Positions 55,881-64,000 of a stretch of DNA of 64,000 bases are shown one piece after another. Numbering within the stretch: position 1 is the stretch's first letter; each line of letters begins with the position of its first letter. Location of the stretch: contig JAFLEA010000010.1 of the NCBI GenBank assembly GCA_017302035.1, positions 1 to 64,000 on the forward strand, in the 5' to 3' direction. Under the pieces are notes generated by a model. The model did not search any database. It saw only the letters and a list, made by a program, of their open reading frames with translations, and was not told where the DNA came from. Source of the DNA: Lysobacterales bacterium (GTDB lineage Bacteria > Pseudomonadota > Gammaproteobacteria > Xanthomonadales > Xanthomonadaceae). The translations under genes and the position numbers were made by a program.

Positions 55881-57536
55881 TCACAGGTTCTGGTAATTCG
55901 GCCCCGAGCCACCCTCCGGGGTCACCCAGGTGATGATCTCGTAGGGATCCTTGATGTCGCAGGTCTTGCAGTGCACGCAGTTGGCGGCGTTGATCTGCAG
56001 GCGGCGGCTGCGGCTCCCGTCGGGCCCGGTGTCCTCGACCATCTCGTACACGCCGGCCGGGCAGAACCGGGTGCAGGGGTTGGCGTACTCGGCGGTGCAG
56101 CGGTCCACGCAGATCGAGGTGTCGGCCACCTTCAGGTGCACCGGTTGGTCCTCGTCGTGCTCGGTGGCGGCGAAGTACACGGCCTGCAGGCGATCGCGCG
56201 GTATCAGCGAGCGCTCGACGTAGTCGCGCCTGGGCTGTTCGTGCGCACCGACCTTGTCCAGCGAGGACCAGTCCGCATGCATCTTCAGCGTCCACGGCGA
56301 GGCGCCCTTCAGCAAGGTTTCCCAGGCGGCATTGGCCAGGCCGAACCACAGGCCCTTCTTGAACCCGGGCTTGATGTTGCGCACCTGCTTCAGCTCGGCC
56401 ACCGCCGCGGAGGCGCGCAGCTTGGCGTCGAAGCCGGCCGGATCCAGCGCGTTGCCGGCCAGGTGCTCGGCGGCGAGCATGCCGCTGCGGATCGCCTGGT
56501 GGGTGCCCTTGACCTTGGGCACGTTGAGCAGGCCGGCGGTGTCGCCGATCAGCAGCGCGCCGGGCATCTCCACCTTCGGCAGCGACTGGAAGCCGCCGGT
56601 GACGATGGCGCGCGCGCCGGCCGAGAGGATGCTGCCGCCATCGAGCAGCGGCTTCAGCGTGGGATGGTTCTTCCATTGCTGGAACGCTTCCCACGGCTTG
56701 TATTCCGGATCGCGGTAGTCGAGGCCGCTGACGTAGCCCAGCGCGACCTGGTCGTTGTCCAGGTGGTAGAGGAAGCTGCCGCCGTAGGTATGGCTGTCGG
56801 CCGGCCAGCCCAGACTGTGCACGATCCTGCCGGGCGTGGTCCGCCCGGGCGGCAGTTGCCACAGCTCCTTGATCCCGATCGAGTAGGCCTGCGGGTCGCT
56901 GCCGGCGTCCAGGGCGAAGCGCTTGACCAGGCGCTTGGTCAGGTGGCCGCGCGCGCCTTCGGCCAGCACGGTGACTTTGGCCTTGATGTCGATGCCGGCG
57001 GTGTAGCCGGGCTTGTGCGTGCCGTCGCGGGCCACGCCCATGTCGCCGATGCGCACGCCCAGCACGGTGCCATCCTCGGCATGCAGGGTCTCGGCGGCGG
57101 CGAAGCCGGCGTAGATCTCCACGCCCAGCGCCTCGGCCTGCGGCGCCATCCAGGCGCACATCGCGCCCAGCGACACGATGAAGTTGCCATGGTTGCGCAT
57201 GCCCGGCGGCACGACCGGGAACTTCCAGCCGCCGTCCTTCGACAGCATCCAGAGCTCGTCCTCGCCGGCCGGCACGCACACCGGCGGCGGGTTGTCGCGC
57301 CAGCCTGGCAACAGCGCATCCAGCGGGCCGGGCTCGATCACCGCGCCGGAGAGGATGTGCGCGCCGACGGTGCTGGCCTTCTCGATCACGCAGACCGAAA
57401 CGCCCGGGTCGAGTTGCTTGAGGCGGATGGCGAGGGCCAGGCCGGCCGGGCCGGCGCCGACGACGACCACGTCGTACTCCATCACGTCGCGCTCGACGGC
57501 GTCGGCGGCGATCGCGCTGGTTGCATGTTGCGTCAT
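55881..57536 (-). CDS. electron transfer flavoprotein-ubiquinone oxidoreductase
   Basis: Inner-membrane-associated enzyme passing electrons from ETF to ubiquinone; 551 residues. FAD-binding EYDVVVVGAGPAGLALAIRLKQ (near 20) and the C-terminal 4Fe-4S cluster region with Cys in CVDRCTAEYANPCTRFCPAG and NCVHCKTCDIKDP. Start MTQHATSAIA at 57536 has GGAG upstream; longer in-frame extensions are low-complexity. It is the partner of EtfAB at 47801-49500. Confidence 0.96.
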   Translation of the reverse strand: MTQHATSAIAADAVERDVMEYDVVVVGAGPAGLALAIRLKQLDPGVSVCVIEKASTVGAHILSGAVIEPGPLDALLPGWRDNPPPVCVPAGEDELWMLSKDGGWKFPVVPPGMRNHGNFIVSLGAMCAWMAPQAEALGVEIYAGFAAAETLHAEDGTVLGVRIGDMGVARDGTHKPGYTAGIDIKAKVTVLAEGARGHLTKRLVKRFALDAGSDPQAYSIGIKELWQLPPGRTTPGRIVHSLGWPADSHTYGGSFLYHLDNDQVALGYVSGLDYRDPEYKPWEAFQQWKNHPTLKPLLDGGSILSAGARAIVTGGFQSLPKVEMPGALLIGDTAGLLNVPKVKGTHQAIRSGMLAAEHLAGNALDPAGFDAKLRASAAVAELKQVRNIKPGFKKGLWFGLANAAWETLLKGASPWTLKMHADWSSLDKVGAHEQPRRDYVERSLIPRDRLQAVYFAATEHDEDQPVHLKVADTSICVDRCTAEYANPCTRFCPAGVYEMVEDTGPDGSRSRRLQINAANCVHCKTCDIKDPYEIITWVTPEGGSGPNYQNL

Positions 57537-57691
57537 TCCCGGCTCCGGCTGGCTGGATGGCTGGCTGGACATTTTCGTGGGTGGGGGCGGTTGGGGCAAA
57601 TCGGGGCGGACGCGGGGATGGCCAAGCGTGGAGTCGACCGACAGCCGGTTCTGTATCGAGGGAGCCCGGCGCCAGGTTGTGGAGCCGACTC

Positions 57692-58402
57692 TCAGTCGGC
57701 CGCTCTTGCCTTCCGGTCCGCCTGTCCCCGGGCCAGGGTCCACCCTGCGATGTCAGCCGAGACCGCGGCCAGGGCCTGGTCGAAGGCATGGGCGACGCTG
57801 GCCACATCGGTGGCGGTGGCCGGTTGCAACTGGGTGAAGGTATGCCGGGCGACGCTGCGCTGGTCGTTGTTGCTCAACAGGGTGGCGCTGATCTCGATGG
57901 TCGCCGCCGGTACGCCGCCGCCGCGGTAGTCGGACTCGAAGCGGCGCACGTCCAGCAGCAACCGGTAATCGGCGCGCAGGCCGGTGGCCAGGCGGCCGAC
58001 GCCGGCGAGCTTGCCGGATTCCTCCAGCACCCGCAGCACGCTGGTTTCGACCATGTCGGTGGCCGGCTGCGCCCAGGCCGCGCCGCGGTAGACCTGCAGT
58101 TCGCCCGGCACCGGCCGGACACCGATGCGCGCGCTGTCGACCAGGCGTGCGCCGGAGGCCGGTGCGATGGCCAGTTGCCAGTCCGCCTGCGGCCAGGACG
58201 GATCGGGCTGGGCGACCAGTTGCGGGGCATAGAGGGTCACCGGGTCGCGCTGCGGGCCGGACAGGACCGAGCAGCCGGCCAGGGCGAGGGCCAGCGTCGG
58301 CAGCAACGCGGCGCGGGCGAAGGTGCGCGACGCGGACGCGGCCCGTAGTGCCTGCCGGGTCGGTGCCGGGTGGGCCACGGTCGTGAAGGAGGGGCGGTTC
58401 AT
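57692..58402 (-). CDS. ABC-type transport auxiliary lipoprotein (MlaD operon)
   Basis: 236 residues. An N-terminal extension (1-35) precedes a lipobox LPTLALALAGC (Cys near 44), so the mature protein is lipidated. The body (DPVTLYAPQLVAQPDPSWPQ ... RFESDYRGGGVPAATIEISATLL) fits the PqiC/ABC_trans_aux family, an outer-membrane lipoprotein paired with MCE transporters. The ATG overlaps the stop of the MCE gene. Last gene of a four-gene lipid transport operon. Confidence 0.85.
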   Translation of the reverse strand: MNRPSFTTVAHPAPTRQALRAASASRTFARAALLPTLALALAGCSVLSGPQRDPVTLYAPQLVAQPDPSWPQADWQLAIAPASGARLVDSARIGVRPVPGELQVYRGAAWAQPATDMVETSVLRVLEESGKLAGVGRLATGLRADYRLLLDVRRFESDYRGGGVPAATIEISATLLSNNDQRSVARHTFTQLQPATATDVASVAHAFDQALAAVSADIAGWTLARGQADRKARAAD

Positions 58403-59325
58403 TCGGGTTCGTACTCCTTCGGTGCGTCGCGGCCGAGCAGGAAGCGCGGCGGGCTGCCGGAGATCCGGTCGCTGATCTGGCGCAGGTCGCCGATCAGACC
58501 GCGCAGTTCGACCAGGGTCGGGCCGAGCTGGCCCAGGCCGTCGTTGGCGAAGCTGTGGATGGCGGCGCGGTTCTCGCCGAGGATCGCGTCGGCATTCCCG
58601 GCGGCCGAGTCCAGCCGCGCCAGGGTCGATTCGAGCTTGGAGATCACCTCGGGCAGTTGCTGCACCAGGTTCTGGTCCAGCCGCTGCATGGTGCCGTTGG
58701 TGGTCTGCAAGGTGGTATCGAGGCTGCGCGCGGCATCGCGCGCGCTGACCAGCAGCGCCTCCACGCCCTTGTCCTGCTGCGCCAGCGCGCCGCTGATCCG
58801 TTCCAGGTTCTCCAGGGTGGCGGAGATGTGGTCGACGTTGGCCTCGCTGAGCACCACGTCGAGCCGTTCGACCAGGCGGTTGGCGGTGTCGGCGATGTTC
58901 TGCAGGGCCGAGGGCGAGGTCAGGATCACCGGTGGATCGCGCTTGTCCACGTCCACCAGCCGCGGTGCGCCGGGGGTGCCGCCGGTGAGCTGGATGATCG
59001 TCGGACCGGTGACGCTGGTGATGGCCATGCGCGCGCGGGTGTCGGTCTTGACCGGGGCACCGGCGTCGGCGCGAATGATCGCGACCACCCGCCGTGGGTC
59101 GTTCGGGTCCAGCGACAACTGCTGGATCGAGCCGACCAGGATGCCGTTGAACTGCACCGGGCTGCCCACCGACAGGCCCGAGACCGATTCGTCGAACACG
59201 ATCTTGTATTGCTGCCAGCTGCGCTCGGACGAGAATTTCGCCGCCCACAGCCCGAACAGCAGCAGGCCGATCGCGGTGAGCAGGGTGAAGGCGCCGATCA
59301 GCACATAGTTGGCACGGGTTTCCAT
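58399..59325 (-). CDS. mlaD: MlaD-like MCE domain protein
   Basis: 308 residues. N-terminal anchor (YVLIGAFTLLTAIGLLLFGLW, about 7-27), then the MCE domain (YKIVFDESVSGLSVGSPVQFNGILVG, about 41-118), then a long helical region with Leu-rich heptads (about 140-285). Such proteins form hexameric periplasmic channels that shuttle phospholipids. Reads in the order mlaE-mlaF-mlaD-lipoprotein. Confidence 0.92.
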   Translation of the reverse strand: METRANYVLIGAFTLLTAIGLLLFGLWAAKFSSERSWQQYKIVFDESVSGLSVGSPVQFNGILVGSIQQLSLDPNDPRRVVAIIRADAGAPVKTDTRARMAITSVTGPTIIQLTGGTPGAPRLVDVDKRDPPVILTSPSALQNIADTANRLVERLDVVLSEANVDHISATLENLERISGALAQQDKGVEALLVSARDAARSLDTTLQTTNGTMQRLDQNLVQQLPEVISKLESTLARLDSAAGNADAILGENRAAIHSFANDGLGQLGPTLVELRGLIGDLRQISDRISGSPPRFLLGRDAPKEYEPE

Positions 59326-59328
59326 GGT

Positions 59329-60168
59329 TCAGCCAGCCTCCATCGCGATGCCGCCTTCGTGGCCCGGGCGCGCCCGACGCGCGGCGCGGGCGCGCGGGCC
59401 GTGGAAATACTCCTGTACCCAGGGGTGGTCGAACTGCTCGACTTCGTCCAGGGGAGCGACGACGACGACCTTGCGCTCGGCCAGCACCGCCACCCGGTCG
59501 CAGATAGCGTACAGGGTGTCCAGGTCGTGGGTGATGAGGAACACGGTCAGGCCCAGGGCGTCGCGCAGGGTGCGCAGCAGCCGGTCGAAGGCGGCCGCGC
59601 CGATCGGGTCCAGGCCGGCGGTGGGCTCGTCCAGGAACAGCAGCGGCGGGTCCAGCGCCAGCGCCCGGGCCAGGCCGGCGCGCTTGCGCATGCCGCCGGA
59701 CAGTTGCGAGGGCAGCTTGTCGGTGGCGTCGGCCGGCAGGCCGGCCAGCTTGACCTTGAGCAGGGCCAGTTCGTAGCGCCAGGACTCGGGCAGTTCCGGG
59801 TGGTGCTCCTTGAGCGGTACCTGCACGTTCTCGCCGACGCTCAGCGAGGAGAACAGGGCGCCGTCCTGGAACAGCACGCCGCTGTTGCGCTCCACGTGCA
59901 GGCGCGCGGCCGGGTCGTCGGCCAGCGCGTCCACGCCCAGCACCTCGATCCGGCCGCCTTCGGGCCGGCGCAGGCCGAGGATGGCGCGCATCAGCACCGA
60001 CTTGCCGGTGCCCGAGCCGCCGACCACGCCGAGGATCTCGCCGCGGCGCACGTCCAGGTCCAGGCCGTCGTGAACGGTCTGGGTGCCGAAGCGGTTGACC
60101 AGGCCGCGCACCGAGATCGCCGCGGTCGGGTCGGGGGCTGCAGGGATGTGCGGATCGCCGTTCGCCAT
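59329..60168 (-). CDS. mlaF: MlaF-like ABC transporter ATPase
   Basis: 279 residues. Walker A GVVGGSGTGKSVLMRAIL (near 46), signature LSGGMRKRAGLARALALDPPLLFLDEPTAGLDP with Walker B, and LITHDLDTLYAICDR H-loop. Powers phospholipid movement across the inner membrane with MlaE. C-terminal Arg/Ala-rich tail (RARAARRARPG) is an extra. 3 bases from mlaD and 7 from mlaE. Confidence 0.95.
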   Translation of the reverse strand: MANGDPHIPAAPDPTAAISVRGLVNRFGTQTVHDGLDLDVRRGEILGVVGGSGTGKSVLMRAILGLRRPEGGRIEVLGVDALADDPAARLHVERNSGVLFQDGALFSSLSVGENVQVPLKEHHPELPESWRYELALLKVKLAGLPADATDKLPSQLSGGMRKRAGLARALALDPPLLFLDEPTAGLDPIGAAAFDRLLRTLRDALGLTVFLITHDLDTLYAICDRVAVLAERKVVVVAPLDEVEQFDHPWVQEYFHGPRARAARRARPGHEGGIAMEAG

Positions 60169-60175
60169 GCGCCGC

Positions 60176-61294
60176 CTACCAGTCCATGTGCATGAACCAC
60201 AACGCGAAGAACGCGTCGAGGACGATGACCAGCGAGATCGTCTGCACCACCGCCGAGGTGGTGCGCTCGCCGACCGACTGCGCGGTGCCGGTGACCTTCA
60301 GTCCCTCCAGGCAGCCGATCAGGGCGATCACCATGGCGAACACCGGCGCCTTGGACATGCCGACCAGGAAGTGCTGCACGCGCACGGTCTCGTTCATCCG
60401 CGCGATGTACATCTGCGGCGGAATGTCGAGGTCGAACGCGCCCACGGTCACGCCCCCGGCCAGGCCGGCGAGCATGGCGATGAAGGTCAGCAGCGGCAGC
60501 ATCACCAGCAGCGCCAGCACCCGCGGGATCACCAGCAGGTCGATCGGGTCCAGGCCCAGGGTCCGGATCGCGTCGATCTCCTCGCGCGCCTTCATCGTGC
60601 CGATCTGCGCGGTGAAGGCCGAGGCGGTACGGCCGGCAACCACGATCGCGGTCATCAGCACCGCCAGTTCGCGCAAGGTGGCGATGGCGACCAGTTCGAC
60701 CACGAAGATCTCGGCGCCGAAGTCGCGCAGGATGGTCGCGCCGAGGAAGGCGATCACCGCGCCGATCAGGTAGGACAGCAGCGCCACCAGCGGCACCGCG
60801 TCCAGGCCGACCGACTCCATGTGCGCGACCGTGGCGGTGAGGCGGAAGCGGCGCGGCTCGCGGACCATGCGCGCCAGCTTGGACAGGTTCTCGCCGGTGA
60901 AGCCGACCAGCTGGACGATGTCGCGCGCGGCCGAGGTGGTGACCCGGCCCATGCGCTCCAGCGCGGCGACGAAACCGTAGTCGCGACGGTGCGCGGGGCG
61001 ATCGTCGGGCACGTCGCCGATCAGTTGGGCCAGGGGCTGGTGCTCCTCGCGGAACAGCAGGTGGTCGTCGTCGATGCCGTGTCGGTGGGCGAAGCGGATC
61101 AGCTGGGCCACGCCGGCCGAATCCACCCGCGTGATCCCGGTGGCATCGAGCAGCAGGGCCGACTCGGGAATCGCGCGCAGGCCCTCGACCACCGCCTTGG
61201 CGTGGTCCAGGGTCCATTCCCCGGACAGGATGATGCGATCCGGATCGCCGGGGTCGTGGTTCCAGCTCGGCAGGGTTCGGGGTTCGTGGATCAT
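60176..61294 (-). CDS. mlaE: MlaE-like permease with N-terminal STAS domain
   Basis: 372 residues, longer than plain MlaE (about 260). Residues about 15-105 are a STAS domain (IILSGEWTLDHAKAVVEGLR, LLLDATGITRVDSAGVAQLIRF), the role played by the separate MlaB in E. coli. The permease follows with five hydrophobic segments and the MlaE loop TIVVAGRTASAFTAQIGTMKAREEIDAIRTLGLDP. First gene of the mla-type operon. Divergent from the ThrE-like gene with 89 bases between. Confidence 0.92.
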   Translation of the reverse strand: MIHEPRTLPSWNHDPGDPDRIILSGEWTLDHAKAVVEGLRAIPESALLLDATGITRVDSAGVAQLIRFAHRHGIDDDHLLFREEHQPLAQLIGDVPDDRPAHRRDYGFVAALERMGRVTTSAARDIVQLVGFTGENLSKLARMVREPRRFRLTATVAHMESVGLDAVPLVALLSYLIGAVIAFLGATILRDFGAEIFVVELVAIATLRELAVLMTAIVVAGRTASAFTAQIGTMKAREEIDAIRTLGLDPIDLLVIPRVLALLVMLPLLTFIAMLAGLAGGVTVGAFDLDIPPQMYIARMNETVRVQHFLVGMSKAPVFAMVIALIGCLEGLKVTGTAQSVGERTTSAVVQTISLVIVLDAFFALWFMHMDW

Positions 61295-61383
61295 CGGGGA
61301 CGTTTCCGCAGCGCGAGCATACCCGGAAGCGGGTTCCGGAAGCCGGGGCGGCCCCGGGCCGGCGATCCCGGCGATAATGGGCG

Positions 61384-62631
61384 ATGGATCCCGCTCCCCG
61401 ACCCGCCGCCAGCTACGCGCAGCGCATGGCCTTCGTCGCGGAGATGGCGGCGCGCCTGCACCGCTACGGGACCACCGCGCAGCGGCTGGAGGCGGCGATC
61501 GTCGCCCTGGCCCAGCGCCTGGACCTGGAGTGCGAGCCCTGGTCCAACCCGACCGGCCTGATCCTCAGCTTCAGCGATCCGTCCAAGCCGCCCGGCAGCA
61601 CCGACATCACCCGGGTGATCCGCCTGTCCCCCGGCGAGAACGACCTGCACAAGCTGTGCGAGGCCGACCGCATCGCCGAGGCGGTGGCCAACGGCCACAT
61701 GAGCGTGGCCCAGGGCCACACCGCGCTGCGCACGCTCGATCGCGCGCCGCGGCGGCGTGCGCGGGTGATGCAGGTGCTGGCGTTCGGCCTGGCCGCGGCG
61801 GGGGTGGCCGGGCTGTGGCGGTTGCCGTGGCTGGACATCGCCACGGCAGGCGTCGCCGGCCTGGCGATCGGCCTGCTCGACCTGTATGCCAGTCCGCGTC
61901 CGGCCTGGAAGGAAGCGTCCGAAGCCCTGGCCGGCCTGCTTGCCGGTGTCCTGGCCACCCTGGTCGCGGTGCTGGTCGCTCCGCTCAACCTCAACACGGT
62001 GGTGATCGCCTCGCTGGTGGTGCTGCTGCCCGGCATGTCGATCACCAATGCGATGAACGAACTCAGCAGCCAGCACTGGGTCTCGGGCACGGTGCGCTTC
62101 GCCGGGGCGCTGATGACGGTGATGAAGCTCACGGTCGGGGCGATCATCGCGATCCAGATCCTGGACAAGCTGGGCATGCATCCGCAGGTGCGCGCCTGGC
62201 GGCCGCAGCCGGACTGGGTGGAGTGGTCGGCGCTGGTGGCGGCCGCGTTCTCCTTCGCGCTGCTGTTCAAGGCGCCCCTGCGCGATTACCCGTGGGTGAT
62301 GGGCGCGGCGGTCGCCAGCTACATGATCGCGCGCTACGGCGGGCTGGCGTGGGGCAGCCCGGCGGGAATCTTCCTCTCGGCGCTGGCCCTGACCGCGGCG
62401 GGCAACGCCTTCGGCCGCTGGAAGCAGCGGCCCGGGGCGCTGGTGCGGCTGCCGGGCATCATCATGCTGGTGCCCGGCAGCGCCAGCCTGCGCGGGCTGC
62501 TGACCCTGGTCCAGCAGCAGGACGTGGACGCCGGCCAGAGTGCATTGCTGCTGGTGACCAACATCGTGCTGGCGCTGGTGGCCGGACTGCTGTTCGGCAA
62601 TCTGCTGGTGCCGGCGCGCAAGAACCTGTGA
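61384..62631 (+). CDS. ThrE-family threonine/serine exporter
   Basis: 415 residues. N-terminal soluble part (1-125) with MAARLHRYGTTAQRLEAAI, the DUF1212-type start of ThrE, then about ten hydrophobic segments in two halves (LAFGLAAAGVAGLWRLPW ... ITNAMNELSSQHWVSGTVRFAGALM; then LPGIIMLVPGSASLRGLL typical of the ThrE_2 half). Predicted inner-membrane exporter of threonine and serine, or other small amino acids. Monocistronic. Confidence 0.85.
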   Translation: MDPAPRPAASYAQRMAFVAEMAARLHRYGTTAQRLEAAIVALAQRLDLECEPWSNPTGLILSFSDPSKPPGSTDITRVIRLSPGENDLHKLCEADRIAEAVANGHMSVAQGHTALRTLDRAPRRRARVMQVLAFGLAAAGVAGLWRLPWLDIATAGVAGLAIGLLDLYASPRPAWKEASEALAGLLAGVLATLVAVLVAPLNLNTVVIASLVVLLPGMSITNAMNELSSQHWVSGTVRFAGALMTVMKLTVGAIIAIQILDKLGMHPQVRAWRPQPDWVEWSALVAAAFSFALLFKAPLRDYPWVMGAAVASYMIARYGGLAWGSPAGIFLSALALTAAGNAFGRWKQRPGALVRLPGIIMLVPGSASLRGLLTLVQQQDVDAGQSALLLVTNIVLALVAGLLFGNLLVPARKNL

Positions 62632-62683
62632 CCGGCGATGCGGAAGGCTGGCGCAGGGCCGGCGTTCGGTGCCGGATCCCGGC

Positions 62684-62715
62684 GCGGATTATTTCTTCGG
62701 CGGATTATTTCTTCG
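62684..62715. repeat. 16-bp direct duplication at the stop of the H-NS-family gene
   Basis: GCGGATTATTTCTTCG occurs at 62684-62699 and again at 62700-62715, head to tail with no spacer. The second copy contains the stop codon and last lysine codons of the H-NS-family gene; the first lies in its 3' untranslated region. Looks like a recent slippage duplication. Confidence 0.85.
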
Positions 62716-63133
62716 CCTGCTTGACCACCCGCTTCTTGCCGCTGCTCCTGGGCTTGGGGGTCAGCTTCGCGGTGCCCGGGATCAGGAACTCGCCCAGATC
62801 GCGGCCCTTCGCCGTATAGGCGGCCAGCCAGCGCGGCTGCTTGCCGCGGCCGGTCCAGGTTTCCTTCGGGTTTTCCGGGTTGCGGTATTTCGGCGCGACC
62901 TTGCCGAGCTTGCGCTTGCCGCGGGTGCCGGTCGTCTTGCCCGCCGTACGCGCCGGAGCCGACCCGCCGAACAGTTCCTCGATGGTGTAACCCTCGGCCT
63001 TGGCCAGGCGGGTCAGCTTGCTGCGCACCTGCGCCACCGGTGCGCGCTTGTTCAGCTGCGCCTGGCGCTTCTTCGCGGTGGCGATCAGCGCCTCGAGTTC
63101 CTTCGAGGAAAGTTTCTTCAGGTCGATCGACAT
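62705..63133 (-). CDS. H-NS histone-family DNA-binding protein
   Basis: 142 residues. N-terminal oligomerisation helix (LKKLSSKELEALIATAKKRQAQLNKR), linker with the Lys/Arg/Gly stretch TAGKTTGTRGKRKLGKV, then the C-terminal AT-hook-like motif YRNPENPKETWTGRGKQPRWLAAY characteristic of H-NS DNA-binding domains (TWTGRGRQPRW type). A nucleoid-associated silencer of AT-rich or foreign DNA by family. The last 30 residues are basic (PKPRSSGKKRVVKQAKK). Start 63133 with GGAGAACCTG upstream. Downstream of proS on the same strand. The unusually AT-rich motifs upstream (GGATAAT copies) fit self-binding. Confidence 0.88.
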   Translation of the reverse strand: MSIDLKKLSSKELEALIATAKKRQAQLNKRAPVAQVRSKLTRLAKAEGYTIEELFGGSAPARTAGKTTGTRGKRKLGKVAPKYRNPENPKETWTGRGKQPRWLAAYTAKGRDLGEFLIPGTAKLTPKPRSSGKKRVVKQAKK

Positions 63134-63186
63134 CAGGTTCTCCGATTCCAGGACAGGCATGCCCAAGCGATGGACATTCGGGCGCA

Positions 63187-63256
63187 GGATAATGCAGGCG
63201 GATAATCCGGGCAAATCGAACCATTCAAAATCCGGCGATTATCCCGGGATAATCGC
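63187..63256. promoter_or_regulatory. palindrome and GGATAAT repeats upstream of the H-NS-family gene
   Basis: A 22-base perfect palindrome spans 63235-63256 (left half GCGATTATCCC). GGATAAT also stands at 63187-63193 and 63200-63206 (13 bases apart), and forward and mirrored within the palindrome (63247-63253, 63238-63244). The stretch lies 54-123 bases before the ATG at 63133. It could be an autoregulatory site, or the palindrome could end proS transcription (leftward strand continues CGGATTTTG). Confidence 0.45.
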
Positions 63257-63295
63257 ATCGCATCGTGCTGCCCGGATCCGCGGGTTTTGCGGGTA

Positions 63296-64000
63296 TCAGG
63301 CCGCGCGCAACCGTTCCAGCAACCGCGCCCGGTCCAGCGCCTCGGCCTCGCCGCCGCTGCGCGCCTTGTATTCGAAGGTGCCGGCGGCCAGGCCGCGCTC
63401 GGACACCACCACCCGGTGCGGGATGCCGATCAGTTCGATGTCGGCGAACATCGCGCCCGGGCGCAGGCCGCGGTCGTCCAGCACCGCCTCCAGGCCGGCG
63501 GCCTGCAGTTCGGCCAGCAGCGCCTCGGCCGCGGCGTCGACCGCCGGGTCCTGCTTCGGGTTGATCACGCAGATGGCCACCGCCCACGGCGCCATCGGCA
63601 CCGGCCAGGCGATGCCGGCCGCGTCGTGGTTCTGCTCGATTGCGGCGGCCACGATCCGCGACACGCCGATGCCGTAGCAGCCCATCGCCGGCACCACGGC
63701 CTTGCCGTTCTCGTCGAGCACGGTGAAGCCCATCGCCTGCGAATAGGTGCGGCCGAGCTGGAACACGTGCCCGACCTCGATGCCGCGCGCGAGCTGGATC
63801 TCGCCGCCGTCGGCGGCACGGTCGCCTGCGACCACGTTGCGGATATCGGCCACCACGTCCGGCTCGGCCAGGTCGCGGTCCCAGTTCACGCCGGCGAGAT
63901 GGAAGCCGGCCTGGTTGGCGCCGACCACGAAATCGGCCATCGCCGCGACCTCGCGGTCGGCCACCACGCGAATGGCCTTGGCCGGAGCGACCGGGCCGAG
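63296..64000 (-). CDS. proS: prolyl-tRNA synthetase, C-terminal part (cut by window edge)
   Basis: The last about 235 residues of ProS. The visible part starts inside the editing/insertion region ([19 protein letters not shown], then [30 protein letters not shown]), includes motif 3 of class II synthetases ([30 protein letters not shown]), and ends with the anticodon-binding domain ([38 protein letters not shown] is split across it). It runs off the window at 64000, so the start is not seen. Bacterial type, charging tRNA-Pro. Confidence 0.96.
   Translation of the reverse strand, partial: LGPVAPAKAIRVVADREVAAMADFVVGANQAGFHLAGVNWDRDLAEPDVVADIRNVVAGDRAADGGEIQLARGIEVGHVFQLGRTYSQAMGFTVLDENGKAVVPAMGCYGIGVSRIVAAAIEQNHDAAGIAWPVPMAPWAVAICVINPKQDPAVDAAAEALLAELQAAGLEAVLDDRGLRPGAMFADIELIGIPHRVVVSERGLAAGTFEYKARSGGEAEALDRARLLERLRAA

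Overview
The window looks like two unrelated genomes joined together. Positions 1 to about 4,580 carry very GC-rich genes (RNase III, a zinc M15-type peptidase-like protein, two small proteins, a membrane protein and an unknown protein). They use CTC leucine codons freely and resemble a Myxococcota (Sandaracinus-like) chromosome. From about 4,640 to the end, genes are dominated by CTG and GGC codons, and gene content and order are those of a Xanthomonadaceae gammaproteobacterium (Lysobacter, Luteimonas or Pseudoxanthomonas type). The change falls between two genes, just upstream of a TPP riboswitch. A chimeric contig is the simplest explanation. The taxon names are inferences from family resemblance; no search was run.

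Layout of the Xanthomonadaceae part: thiC under a TPP riboswitch; a two-domain hydroxylase-sulfotransferase; pckG with an in-frame array of three 33-bp repeats; ppa divergent from a fumarylacetoacetate hydrolase-like gene and maiA (tyrosine breakdown), with an operator-like inverted repeat between them; pilU; a DUF4398/OmpA-like envelope pair; a structured non-coding RNA candidate closed by a terminator; a YdcH-like small protein; cystathionine beta-synthase. Next comes a complete type II secretion operon in the Xanthomonas xps order E-F-G-H-I-J-K-L-M-N-D, then a strongly promoted secreted protein of unknown function, and an acyltransferase.

Positions 32,051 to 48,739 form the surface-polysaccharide locus which in Xanthomonas lies between metB (cystathionine gamma-lyase) and etfA. 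It holds the Wzm/Wzt O-antigen exporter, methyltransferases, a 1,135-residue sulfotransferase/coiled-coil/double-glycosyltransferase protein, all four genes for GDP-D-glycero-D-manno-heptose (hddA, gmhA, hddC, gmhB), a polytopic membrane protein with a duplicated C-terminal domain, GtrA-like and GtrB-like proteins and another glycosyltransferase. etfBA and the dTDP-rhamnose operon rfbBACD follow. Together these suggest a heptose- and rhamnose-containing O-antigen that is exported by an ABC transporter and decorated by methyl, perhaps sulfate and side-branch sugars.

The last part holds a 3-oxoacid CoA-transferase pair, ETF-ubiquinone oxidoreductase (the membrane partner of EtfAB), an Mla-type lipid transport operon, a ThrE-type exporter, an H-NS-family protein with a palindrome-rich upstream region, and the C-terminal end of proS, cut by the window edge. 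No tRNA, rRNA, CRISPR array, prophage or transposase was seen. Most genes overlap or abut, and the window is nearly gap-free.
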